A stretch of DNA of 64,000 bases from Argopecten irradians (taxonomy: Eukaryota > Mollusca > Bivalvia > Pectinida > Pectinidae). Every line of letters starts with the position of its first letter. Position 1 is the first letter of the stretch. This document shows positions 1 through 11,219 of the stretch, piece after piece. The stretch spans positions 23,773,695 to 23,837,694 of the forward strand of contig NC_091143.1 of the NCBI RefSeq assembly GCF_041381155.1, written 5' to 3'. Position numbers and translations under genes: made by a program. Below the pieces are notes generated by a model, which was given only the letters and a program-made list of their open reading frames with translations, made no database searches and was not told the DNA's origin.

Positions 1-441
1 ATACAGCATTGTATGCTGTTACAGCATTTAACAATTACAAATTGTACTCTGAGAAGTGATAAACGAGAAACAAAATGTCATGTCATGCTTTCAGGATTGC
101 TGTGTATTACTACCCCTTCCGAAACAATGATCATTCACTGTAAAAAGCCAAGCCATATTATATCTGGAATGTATTAGCACTGTACACCACTTCCTCTGTT
201 TCATCACTAGACACTGTTGTTATATCACTGATATGTTCATCCATTGAACTTCATGAGATCTGTGTAGAACTGATGGTTCACCTGCTGTCCATCAAACCGC
301 CAAAGATCCACACCTTACAATATACATGTTCCAACATTTCCTCTGACATTGAATGTGTACATGGTCATGTGTTTACAGGAGCGTGGTTTGTTATCGTGGA
401 GTGATAGACAGATCACAGCCTTCTCTGTAGAATTGATATAC
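1..441. other. 3' flank of the RING gene, no gene seen
   Basis: AT-rich sequence downstream of the RING gene stop codon, presumably 3' UTR and flank. No convincing AATAAA signal on the minus strand and no further exon was recognised. Confidence 0.4.
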
Positions 442-3400
442 TTATTTACCCCCTGGTGGGGGCTGGATTAGACAAGTCTTCTTCTTTGGACAATAACAGC
501 AGGCCCTGTAATATATAAAAGCTTAATGCAGAAATATCTGTAAGATATTAAGTCCATAAAAGAAAATTTATGCCACCAACTTGTAATTAATCAAAACCTT
601 TTGGGTAGTATAAAGAATAAATCAATGATAAAGTTACAATTCACAGTAAAATTGTGAGTACCAGAAAGGAATAATAAAAGCAGCTAATTTATATTATTAT
701 GACAGTATGCTTGTTTTCAGATTTCTATATTTAATATGAGAGACCTTACCATGCTGGCTGATGGTTCATAATATATGGCACCGTCTCATGACCTGAAATA
801 TGCAAATAATACATATTATACCTCATGTTTCAAACAGTGTCAGTGAATAGTTGAAACACATCACATGACAGGGAAATAAATCATTGTATCTATTTCCCTC
901 TGAGAAATAAAGCATCATATTTCCCTGGGGTGCATGCCCCTATGGTGACCGCCTGTCTTCCACACAGAATTATCTCCCCTTCCAATAGTACAACAATGAC
1001 GGACATAGAGCAAAACGTCATTTTTTTTTTACTCATCCCAAGTTTAAGGAATATATAACCCAGAATAGAGGATCGCAAATTTCTGGTATAATAAACAATA
1101 TATGTCCCCAGTGGCAGTGTGATATGAAGGTTTATTTACCCTCAGATGTAATATTTCCTGAAAGCTTGCACCTTTGGGTAAATAAACCTCCATATCACAC
1201 TGCTATTGCACCAGGGCCATAAATGCATAATATGTACTACAGTGTCAATATTAAGGCATCTATTATATATATCATATATAATATTAGGCAATTAGATTTC
1301 CTTTGCACATGCATCAGTTTTTGAAAACATGGTAGTGATTGGTTGTTGCTTATACGCATATCAATAAATAGAACAGCATGACTATAGTCCTCAGTCAGTG
1401 CTCGAACTTGCCCTGTATAATTATAGGAAGGAGTGTCTATAAGGGGGGAAATAACTCCAAACAGATAATCAAACATAAGATATACATGTCACACCCACCC
1501 ATTCTCTTTTGCTGGCTGGTGTATACTAGTGATAGTAAGATGTCTCGTTTATAAAGACAAGACTGACTGCTGGCAATGTTTTATTTTGTTCACTTCAAAA
1601 ATCCAATAAGGAATTCAATGATACAGTTTGGCAATAATTAAATAATATGTGTCAAATATAATTCAATCATTTTCTCTTTGCATATTTAAACTGATTTCAC
1701 TTGTGGGAAGGTATCAATTGTGATATCAATATTTGTGAGCCAAACTTGTTTCTCTGAAAAATATGATGTTGTGCTCGTGATTACACATGGTCACAATCAA
1801 TACCTACCCATACGGGCAAATAACTCTGGGCAGATAACTGGGAGGGTTATAACCTACCTTGGTGACAGACTTCCATACACGACCTGCAGATCCCTGTAAT
1901 ATCAAACACACTAAGGGTTAGCGACTGGTGACTTTACTAGGACATCCTGGTAATTCAGTTTGTTCATGTCAAAAAATCAGTTTTTAAAACAACTGGTTTC
2001 AACATTGTACATTACATTTTATAAGCCTACATTGTATAAGATCCACACTTCCAATTGCATTTATAAGTATCTGTAACATAAACCTCAAGGTCAAATATTA
2101 AAACCAGTGCAAATTTTACAGTGTCTTGCTTGTTGATGCAAAAATCAAACAGTTAAAAAATAATGTTGTGTTAAATATGTAGAAAATCCTATATACTGGG
2201 TAGAAGAAACAAAACACTTACATTGAAACCCACACTGTTTGCAGCAGAAGTAGTCAACAGCTTGAGGAACTCCATCTTGGAAGATTTGTCGGAAACACTT
2301 TTTAGGCATGTCACTCTCCAAGACAATCTTACCATATATAACAATCTCACTGCCAGGTTTCTACAAGAAGAGAGACAGTGATGAAATCACGACATGTAAA
2401 ATGTTGAAAAAAAAAAAAAACAACAACAACAAAAAACAGATGAATGGCAAAACTAGGTATATGTATCATCTCTTCCTATTCCCATGGGCCAAGGACATGT
2501 AAAGGAGATGAAAAAGTATAGACTTCCTTACAATTCAGAAAACTGCAAGGTCTAACACGTGCACATGTACTGGAAGTGAGGTTGAATTCTTATATGCTGA
2601 TAGTAATTGAGGGATGTGAATGTTATAGGGGAAAATGAACAATATTTAACGGGGAAGGGAGGGGTGCCGGAAAAAATGAAAATAACTAAAAGCAAGGGAG
2701 ATAATTACCATGGAATGTTCAAGGACTGGACGACTTTGCTTGTCTACCACCACAATGTCTGGGTAGACTTTTCCATCATGTAGTATTTCTTTTACCATTT
2801 GCTGCATTTCAAAATGGCTACACTTTACAAAAGGTCTGGAAGATAAAAAACAATGATATTTTATTCAAACAACATATATCTACAATGTAATAAAATTTAT
2901 TCTTGCACTTATAACTTTTATCTCAGAATACACTAGGTATTGTTCAACAGATCTGTATATTTCAAAATGCACAGAGGTCAAGACAGTAGAAAACAATTCA
3001 TCAGCAAGATGATTTTGTTTTTTCTTGCAGCTAAGTGATACTTAAATGATATCTCTATCAGTGATTATACATAATAATATTATTACAAAAGTGCAGACAA
3101 AGACATAATTCTTTACACTGAGAATGCATTTAAAACATATTACAAAGAATCTATATTCTTAATAACAGATCTGAGCATATGATTATATGATTATGCTATA
3201 ATGAAGTATTCAAGTTCTGCTAATGAGCAATATAATGAAATGTATGTGAAGGAATATTTACCCAAACAACACAAAATGTAGTTCCTCCGGCCATTCTCCG
3301 ACTGGATCGTTCCGTGCAGACATTGTAGCTTCTACAGAGGCTTTCACCTTGTTTCCAATTCTACAACAACATGAGACATTAGTATGAGGGTATTCATTTT

Positions 3401-6400
3401 ACTTTTAACATTCATGTACTAAACAACAAAATAAGAGGAAATTATCATATGCATTTATGGCCCTGGTGGCAGTGTGATATGAAGTTAATTTACCAGAAAG
3501 TGTAATATTTCTGAGGACTTTATTATAGGGGATGATTTAACATAACACACCTTCAGTCTACATCCTCTCTTCATCAATCCTTATTTATCCCATAACTATG
3601 CATTTTTCACAATGGAAAAACCCATGTGATAAATTCCATAGCAGTTGGTTATCATTTATGTTTACACATTCCAGTGTGTAACCACCTACCAGTACTTCAC
3701 CTCTGATTGGTCAATTAATTCTAAGATCTCTTGATTCGATTGGCTCTCAAATTCGGGTTACTTTTCATAGCGCATTTTCTTTAAAATAGGACTGTATTCA
3801 TTGTTAAGCATGTAGTTGCTTATTCAAAGTATCAAACAATAGAATATTGACTCTCTATTTAGGCACTATATTTTATGGCGGAAAGATATCACAACACAAT
3901 TTATGGTGGAAATTTAAGTTTCCATGAATGAAGACGAGAAAATGGTCACCACGATATAAATATAGAGCTTAAGTTATGGGATAAATAAGTTCCCCAACGT
4001 GTGACACTTGTTTATCATGTTTATCTAAACTCTTGTTAGTTAATTTTCAATTTTTTAAAAGACACTCACTAAAGCTTGTGTCTTCTCAAAATTTGAAAAT
4101 AAACTAACTTGAGTTTGATAAACATGATAAACAACAGTCACTTGTTGGGGAACCTCTATATCACTAACCCAAGGTCTACTACATCTTTCAGTGATTTTGA
4201 AGAAGTGACATTGAAAGTTTAAAGGTGACTTAAAGTATAAAAGAAGCACGTCCTTCATCCCAACAGTTATACTTGTCACAGTCTGGGTTACCCTTTTAAC
4301 ATGTATAGAATTACCTGGTTAATATCCGTAAATATGATGATAAGTACTGGGTAGACTTACCGGTCCGCAGGACTGAAGACGACGTCAGACACTTTCATGT
4401 TTTTATCCAGTATGGTAATGCCCACCTTAACAGGTAGAACATCTAACTGGGGAATGTGGTTGGTGAGGTATCTACAGGATAGAAACAATTAACATTAAAG
4501 TGAAATCCACTAATTCAGAGGCTAATTTTCACTTCTGTAGCCTTCAAAAGTGCCATTCACATTACAGGTTGTGATACGTAAAATAATGATTTAAAATAAT
4601 ACCATGATGTATAAAATTTCATGAACTTTGGCCAATCAGCAAATTAAGCTGTATGTAAAACCTTTGCGAAAATCAGCAACTACTGTTAACATTTATTGAT
4701 AACATATACCGATTGTAAGATTCTGTGTTACCATGGTGACATACCTACTGTAAGATTCTGTGTTACCATGGTGACATACCTACTGTAAGATTCTGTGTTA
4801 TACCATGGTGACATATCTATTGTAAGATTAAGTGTTACCATGGCGACATACCTACTGTAAGATTGTGTTACCATGGTGACATACCTATTATTTACATGGT
4901 GACATACCTACTGTAAGATTATGTGTTACCATGGTGACATACCTACTGTAAGATTATGTGTTACCATGGTGACATACCTACTGTAAGATTATGTGTTACC
5001 ATGGTGACATACCTACTGTAAGATTAAGTGTTACCATGGCGACATACCTACTACAAAATTATGTATTACCATGGTGACATACCTATTGTAGGATTCTGCC
5101 ACAAGTTTTGTACACAACTTCAGTTCCTCCTGTAGCGATTCTTTCTGATTTGACAGTCGATTCTGTAGGTCTGAAGTCTGCTGGGACATCTCTGATAAAA
5201 TACACAAATATTGAAGTTTTTATTTAAAAAAAACCTTTTAATGAAATTGGTTCGAATACATTATATGTTTGTGATTGACTGAAATTTTGCCTTGTAAAGA
5301 CCATTATAAAATTATATGAAACAGGAATGATTTTAATAATTAACCTTGACATTATTTATGATAGTATTACCTTGTTCTGACAAGTCATGGGAGGACAGAT
5401 CACCGATCTCCTTCTCACAGTGAAGTTCTAAACGCCTTTCCTGCTCTGTTAATTCATTTCTCAGTTTCTGAAAAACAGTGACCGTTATTAAACATTCCAT
5501 AATGTAACTACATAATTAGAATCAAATCAGTTTTATAACTAATAATATTAATCTATAATCAGAGCGTTGATTAGAGAACATTATTACCCTATAACTTTGC
5601 ACCTTGGCTCAGATACTATCTCATTGATGATAACCATTATAAATAGCTGTTAATTTTGCTATCCTTATCAGCTAACAAGAAATGTTTCAAAATTTGCATT
5701 TTCAATCATAGTTGGGTCTAATAAAGCTGTAACAGGAACCGGGGTTCGAACCCAGGACCTCTGAAATACTTGGAAGTCTAGCAGGATGCTGTATCGAATG
5801 GAGCTACCTAGTCACTGATCAACCAAGACCAATCCCAATACAAATCTTACATATGTAGCTTTAAAAATATTTATAAAGACAGCTCATGTATATTGCCATA
5901 CATCATTAAAACTCTATATTTTTTATGTTTGAAAGTTTTCATCTAAATTTAGCAACCCAAGAGAAATTATCTTGTATCAATAAACATTGTAATAAACTTA
6001 CTGGAAAATCAAAAAAAAAAAATTTATATATCTAAAAGGAATGAGATTATTTACGTACCTGAAAATACCTCTCATGAGCAGCTAAGCTTTCCTTTAGGTG
6101 GTCTACAAGAGGCGTTTGATAATTTTTAATCAACTTTTAATACATATATACATGTATCACTTAAATTCATGTACGATGATAAATAAAATGTTTGAATCTT
6201 GAATCTAACTTCTATATATACCTATCAGACTGTCAAACTGATGGTCCTTAAACACCTGATCCATATTGAGGGCCTTGTTACAGCAGGGACACTTGTGGTT
6301 GCGGTTGACCCATTCCTTGATACAGTGGTTACAGTACCGGTGTCCACAGCAGGTCATCACGGTATCCTTCATCACAGTCATACATATCGAACAGCACAAG

Positions 6401-6420
6401 AAATCAGACAGTGACGTCAC
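442..6420 (-). CDS. RING finger / coiled-coil / C-terminal Cys-His protein, probable E3 ubiquitin ligase
   Basis: Eleven exons join in frame on the minus strand: 6222-6420, 6059-6102, 5371-5467, 5083-5191, 4361-4471, 3262-3360, 2709-2835, 2222-2360, 1858-1893, 750-792 and 442-505 (TAA at 442-444). All introns are GT-AG and phases match at every junction. With the tentative first exon the protein is 365 aa. Residues about 20-57 form a C3HC4 RING (C20, C23, C35, H37, C40, C43, C54, C57). Residues about 77-165 are Lys/Glu/Gln-rich and coiled-coil-like. A mixed alpha/beta-looking region follows to about 300. Residues 311-350 hold a second cluster (C312, C315, C321, C324, C328, H329, H332, H341, C347, C348, C350) containing CHQGH, which resembles the UBR/FBXO11-type zinc finger. 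RING proteins recruit E2 enzymes; substrate and location are unknown. The exon chain and RING are seen directly. The UBR resemblance is from memory of the family and is less sure. Confidence 0.88.
1107..1215. mobile_element. Foldback MITE in the intron before the last two RING-gene exons
   Basis: Arms at about 1107-1141 and 1176-1215 are imperfect inverted repeats sharing GCAGTGTGATATG and GGTTTATTTACCC, with a short unpaired centre. A further partial copy of the arm lies at 3451-3495, so this is a dispersed family. Confidence 0.65.
3451..3495. repeat. Partial copy of the 1107-1215 foldback element
   Basis: The stretch GGCAGTGTGATATGAAG and the flanking CCATAAATGC motif (here in inverse orientation) match the end of the foldback element at 1107-1215. 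Only one arm is present. Confidence 0.5.
3580..3989. mobile_element. Candidate short TIR element
   Basis: An 18-bp perfect inverted repeat (CTTATTTATCCCATAACT at 3580-3597, its complement at 3972-3989) bounds 410 bp of AT-rich sequence with no coding potential. No clear target duplication was found, so the element call is inferred from the TIR alone. Confidence 0.4.
3989..4153. mobile_element. Foldback (palindromic) element
   Basis: Arms of about 53 bp at 3989-4042 and 4101-4153 are near-complementary (both contain TTTATCATGTTTATC and GTTCCCCAAC in one orientation or the other). It abuts the right end of the TIR element at 3580-3989, inside an intron of the RING gene. Confidence 0.6.
4698..5082 (-). 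repeat. 35-bp minisatellite carrying repeated splice donors, adjoining RING-gene exon 5
   Basis: About eleven units of 35 bp lie immediately downstream, in transcript orientation, of the exon at 5083-5191. On the minus strand most units read TACAGTAG followed by GTATGTCACCATGG. The real junction is TACAATAG followed by the same GTATGTCACC. The array therefore seems to have arisen by amplification of the exon end plus its donor. Some units have lost the GT (for example the one near 4818) and one is shortened. Confidence 0.85.
5727..5828 (-). repeat. tRNA-derived SINE
   Basis: On the minus strand an A-box-like TAGGTAGCTCC is followed at tRNA-like spacing by a B box GGGTTCGAACCC. It lies in an intron of the RING gene. 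No full tRNA fold was verified, so a tRNA relic is the alternative. Confidence 0.6.
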
Positions 6421-6877
6421 CTAGAATTACAAATATTATATTTCACGAGACCTTGACTTAAATCTTTCTTACATATGTCAAAAGAAGAAAAACAAATTAT
6501 ATTCCTATAAGTTATAATTAATTATATGATATATTCCATAATTATAACTTATAGATATATAATTTGTCTACATGGTGACCATGTACAATTGGCCAATTTT
6601 CTAAAAACAAATTTAGTAATGTCAAAAGCGGACTGAGGTCAATTTCTTTATTGATGATGTTTACATAATAAATAAAACTTAAAGTTTCGACTGAAGTTGA
6701 AACTAATTGAGGCTAAAATCCGTGTTCACTTTAATTCACAATCTGATCGAGTATCGATGTTGGTAATTGTGTGTTGTGCCACCTATGTGGAGTTTGGTGT
6801 TTTGTTATGTTTTTTTTTTTTTTTTTGTTTTTAATATTTCTGAGCTGTTTTAAAAAACTCAAATTTATTTTCAAGTG

Positions 6878-7250
6878 GGGGGGGTGTGGGGGTGGTGGGG
6901 GGGGGGGGGGGGTGGGGGCTGGGTGGGGGTTGGGGGGTGTGGGGGGGGGGGGTGTGGGGGGTGATTTTGGGGGGAGAGGTTGTGTTCACGGGGGAAACAG
7001 AGGGTGCGGGGGGGGTTGGGGTTTGTGTGGGGGTGGGGGTGCTGGTGGTTGTGATTTGTTGTTTGGTGGGTTGTCAGATGTACACTGCGGCAAATGCCCA
7101 AATCCATGTGTTGTCAATGGGTTACCCCCTCATTGTTCTTTGCGGTGAAGCAGCTTACGTCCGGAAGCTTTCGGAGGTTGTGGTGGGTTGAAAAGGTGGG
7201 GTGGGTGGGGGTGTGGTGGGGGGGTGCTGGATGTGGGGGTTCGCGGGTAT
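6878..7250 (+). repeat. G-rich / GT-rich low-complexity tract
   Basis: Long runs of G, interrupted mainly by T, with many G3+ blocks close together. It lies in the presumed first intron of the RING gene, so the transcribed strand is C-rich in the RNA. Long reading frames here are composition artefacts. Confidence 0.85.
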
Positions 7251-8531
7251 GGTTATTAATAGGGTTCATCGGTGTAAAGTTGTTTTATGAAACCACTGGG
7301 TATTGGATTTAGTTTCAGCTGGGGTTGGGACACGTATTAAATGGTTTTGAGACTGTGAGGTTTGTGTGAGTTGGGGCAGAGTATAGTTTTGATGGTTGTT
7401 GTATGTTGGTGTATGAGCGAGGCACCCGGCGTCCCCGAGAGGATTAAAAGAATCTTAGCATAAGAAGGAAAAAAACATGGAAATAAATTGTTATTATACT
7501 CATAACCAATCAAGCTGTCGCCCCGACTACGACCGGCAGAATCGTTTCAGATTCGTGTCCACCGCGAGCTGGCATATTTTGGAAGAAGAAAGAAAAAGAT
7601 AGACAAAGATGAAGTAGTTATTTTTTTTTTTTTTTTGGTTTCCTTGAGAGGAAAGGACGAGAGGTGAGAAAATTGAAACCCCATTTCCTCTGGAAAGATA
7701 AATTATTTCTCTTTAAGGTAAGATATCCGTCAATGTTGTATATTACCCATTTATTATAATAATTACGGTTTTAAAAAAATAGGTCCGTTTTTCTCGACCG
7801 CCGAGTTCATACCCTTGATACTATAATACATATATGTATACTATTGGTTAAAAATTTTCGTGCCAGATCCCTGTGTCATTGACAAGCTTCGTCCCGAAGC
7901 TTTCCTGGCATCCTAAGCACACACTAACTGCCCCTGCTGTTGTTATAGCGGTGCTGTCCATAGGGCACCCCCTTTACAGGATGCCAGGCCTGTTCCCTGC
8001 CACCAAATGTAACATATACCGAGGCCGGGGCCTGAACCAACTGCACAGTCATCCATCCAAGAGTGGGCTGCACTAACTATAATCCAATAATATTAGACGT
8101 CAAGAGAAACTTCTGATGGGCAATATCGACATGACATAATGATCAAAAGTGTCCTAGCTGTCGTGCTATACCTCTAACCAGAGATTTAAATAGTAACATT
8201 GTTGGAGTACCTATATACATTAAGTACTGTTGCGATACACACTACCGACTCTCATCCTCACAGCCACAAACGATGGCTGAAAACCAGATAGCTGTGAGGC
8301 TGAAATGCCCCATGTATCGCCACAACATCGATATAAATCCTCTCTGGCATTTGCTTTAGATACAGATTCTTCTTTTATGCCTTCTAATATGCCTAGTGCT
8401 TATTTTACACATGATCATAACAAGGGTTGTGTTGATTATATATGTATCTAAAACACTGAGAGCGACCCATTTAAATTAAGTGGTAGGCCTACATTTAGTA
8501 AAAGCTTAGCATACACTAAATTAATACAAAC
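7251..8531. other. Presumed first intron of the RING gene, no gene seen
   Basis: No exon with good splice sites was found. On the minus strand 8028-8083 shows a TTGGATGGATGAC stretch reminiscent of the 3' half of 5S rRNA or of 5S-derived SINEs, but the rest does not match. The 14-mer CAGAGATTTAAATA at 8179-8192 also forms the arm of the tiny palindrome at 16577-16605. Confidence 0.35.
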
Positions 8532-8561
8532 CGAAACCAGCAGAGGCAAATCGTCATCCAT
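8532..8561 (-). CDS. Tentative first coding exon of the RING gene
   Basis: Exon 6222-6420 opens directly after an acceptor AG with GTG and has no ATG before the RING, so a start must lie upstream on the minus strand. An ATG at 8559-8561 opens ten codons (MDDDLPLLVS) that end in phase 0 before a GTTTGT donor, matching the phase of the next exon. The donor is weak and the implied intron is 2.1 kb. A different upstream exon remains possible. Confidence 0.3.
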
Positions 8562-8585
8562 GTTGTTTTGGAGAGTTCTGTCAAA

Positions 8586-8593
8586 TGACGTCA
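8586..8593. promoter_or_regulatory. CRE-like palindrome TGACGTCA
   Basis: A perfect CREB/ATF consensus lies 25 bp upstream of the tentative first ATG of the RING gene. It could be a promoter element of that gene or a chance match; no TATA box is evident. Confidence 0.25.
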
Positions 8594-8683
8594 CACATGA
8601 AAGGTCAATCCTTATTCATTTCTATTTTTATCTCCAACCGCTAGTCTATTTTTATTGGTGACTGGTAAGGTAACCCGGATGAT

Positions 8684-9125
8684 AAAATTTACTACCCATA
8701 CAAATCAAAGTACTGAAAGTACTACACATTTTTTTCGCTTGGCTTATAGGGGCGAAGTAAGGGGGAAGGGGGGGCATGTATCTTTGCCCCCCCCCTATTT
8801 TCGCCGACTGAAATGTCCTAAAATTGCACATTTGAAAGAAATAAGAGTTCTACTGCTCATTTTTCGTACTTATTTTCATTTTTTTTTAATTTCAGCCGCT
8901 CGGCGCATTTCCTAAAACGTTCATGAATGCACATAATGTTCAAATCCTTCACAGTAAAAATTAAATACACATTTTTTTATCTCACATCTTTATTTATACC
9001 CTTACCAAACCCACCACAAAATATTTAGCTACAATAAATTCTTTATTATTTGACTTTTTTGTGGAATGGTAAATGCCATAAGATCAAAACAGATGTTATG
9101 ATTCAAAATTTTGCATATGAAATAT
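8684..9125 (+). repeat. Dispersed repeat, left copy (pair with 16371-16795)
   Basis: Shares CCCATACAAATCAAAGTACT, TTTTCGCCGACTGAAATGTC and a following LINE-like segment with 16371-16795, in the same order and orientation. The two copies flank segmental duplication copy A. Poly-G and poly-C runs near 8760-8800 are specific to this copy. Confidence 0.75.
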
Positions 9126-9860
9126 ACTTTATGAAATATAATTTATATATTTATTAAATTATGCAGATAATATATACTTTAAATTTGTATGGTCTATCAC
9201 TTTCGCTCTTTTTGTCATAGTAAAAACTGTATAGGTGCTATACACATTTTTCTCCGTCTGTCTGAGGTTTAAACTTTCTACTTTTACCACTTTTTATTAA
9301 GTTTCAGCACTTAAAGTATTTTAATTATAAAAGTGAAAAAAATATTTTTAACGTGTACACGTAAAAAATAGGCTCGAAAGATGCCGAATCATTCCGAACA
9401 TCGTCGCGACAATCTCGAAGTAACACGAGAGTTGTGAAACCAAGAGAAATGTCAACAATTTTTCGTAAACAAAACACGTGGTCGACCTCAGCAGACTGGA
9501 TCTACAAAGAAATTAATGCTGGCACAATACAATTTTTGAATACAATATTGAATTACGGCAATGTGTGAATTAATTAGATGTTTCAAACACTCGCTCTGTG
9601 GACATAACCAGCTTGATTTGCTCATATTAGCCAGAAGGAAAACGTAAACAAACACATGTGCGCTTACGCTAGTTACCTGGATCACCACGTGCAGGACGTG
9701 TGGACGTCAATCACGTGATACGATTCGAAATTCCGACAAAATCCGGAGATTGAAGGCGTTTTATTCAAAACCAGGAATATATGATCCCTAGATTTCGGCA
9801 CTTTTATAGACTGACATATGGTTTTTGGGAGCTAAAATCACCAATGTTACATGTCAACAT
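9126..9860. other. Gene-free AT-rich spacer
   Basis: No exon or known repeat was recognised. Several CACGTG and GACGTC-type motifs occur between 9470 and 9720, without an associated reading frame. Confidence 0.4.
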
Positions 9861-10970
9861 AGAATACTCATCAAGAGTTATTTCCCTTACTACAGAGACA
9901 ACTCTTGATATAGCCAAAAAAAAAGGGGGGGGGGGGGGGGTAAACCTAGATCAGAGGTCTTTCAAGAACTTTTAAAATGATACTGTATATATATATTTAA
10001 CCAAATTTGTACTAAGTGTTTGTGGTTTACGCTTTAAATTACTATTGGATATTACAATCTCGTGAGCTTTTTTTCAATTTTCAATATGATATTTATGTGT
10101 ACTTGTTTGCGAAAATAAAATCCTGTTTTTCAAATCTATAAGACTAAATTATTAGTAATTATAGAAATTCTTCATTGTTCAATCAAATTTTATGCATTTT
10201 CACAGTCTCAAAATATACGAGTGATTGTTTCTGGATATGTTTTACAGGATGTACATAGTTTGTTGTTTGATTTACAAATTCCTAATAAAAATGTTTTTGT
10301 AGTTTGTATTCTGTGATCTATTTGGAATTACAACCATTGAAGCTTGGAGCTAGTAGTAGCATTAAAATAGTGTTTATCAATATTTCCCCATCCATTTCGA
10401 TCAATTTCAAAATTTTGATTCCATTTATTTTGAGCAGTAGGTATAACCTCATTTTAATTAGAACAGTATATATATCTTGAACAATTTTTTTTACAACTTA
10501 AATTAATTTCAGGTTTATTGGTATGTTGGGAAAAGTTATATTTTTTCAGAGTCAAAATTTTGTTGATTGTTTCCTGTGACATGATTAATGGTGTTTTTTA
10601 TATCCATATATTCTAGAAAATTGGTCTGAAAATTATACATTTAACGAAATTCGTCTAGACTTTATATGGATTTGTCTGTTTTCAAAATGTTATAGATAAA
10701 ATGAACACCCTTTTCATACCATAATTTCTTAAAAGATAGCTTTATGATTTAGTTTGATTTCACTATTAAACCAAAAAGGGTTTTCTAAAATATTTGTTTT
10801 GTAAAATGTCACATCATCGGGGTAGCGGATTCTCACAAAAGTTTACAAACAAAATTTTGCGATCTTATCTTTTATTCCTAACTGACCTAAAATATCCTTG
10901 ATACCGCCTTACATTTCGCTTTCCGATGTGTACTCATCCCTGTCCCCTATTCGAGACACGCCATAATCTG
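9861..10970 (-). mobile_element. Decayed LINE 3' region, copy A
   Basis: On the minus strand around 10200-10258 the translation reads CTSCKTYPETITRIF, then a stop, then DC. This is the Cys/His segment found downstream of reverse transcriptase in L1/Tx1-like LINEs, and the plus-strand LINE at 16613-17960 has an equivalent. Reading frames are repeatedly interrupted. A long G run lies at about 9925-9941. The homologous copy is at 20489-21530. Confidence 0.65.
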
Positions 10971-10981
10971 TAAAAGGGTTA

Positions 10982-11212
10982 TCGGGTGGTGTAGTGGTTA
11001 AGCCGCACGCCTTTCACCTAGCCGACCGGGGTTAGATCCCCGGCATGGACGTGAAAAGGTTAGGGGTCAACTGCTCGATTATGTGGGCACTCCGGTTTCC
11101 TCACACTAAGACCCCCTCGCGTACTTACATCCGGGCCATCGGGAGTGATTTACATAAGTTGTGTAACTTGTTTCTCAATCGATGTAAAATAAGTAAAGTT
11201 TATATTTCATGT
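10982..11212 (+). repeat. tRNA-derived SINE with 7-bp target duplication
   Basis: A tRNA-like head (TGGTGTAGTGGTTAAGC as A box, GGGGTTAGATCCCC as B box) is followed by a conserved-looking body and an AT-rich end. It is flanked by AGGGTTA at 10975-10981 and 11213-11219. The paralogous site in duplication copy B (about 21525) has a single copy of the target and no SINE. Confidence 0.85.
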
Positions 11213-11219
11213 AGGGTTA

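Noticed and set aside
5727-5828. Functional tRNA gene
   Set aside because: A and B boxes are present but the stems do not form a convincing cloverleaf by eye. The intronic position and related families suggest a SINE.
6199-6414. Plus-strand frame opposite the RING exon
   Set aside because: It is the antisense shadow of the RING exon, which has correct zinc ligands and splice sites on the minus strand.
6771-7312. Glycine- and proline-rich frames on both strands
   Set aside because: They come from the G-rich low-complexity tract and show no domain or splice structure.
8028-8083. 5S rRNA-like TTGGATGGATGAC on the minus strand
   Set aside because: Only the short C-box-like stretch matches and the rest of 5S is absent. 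At best a remnant of a 5S-derived SINE.
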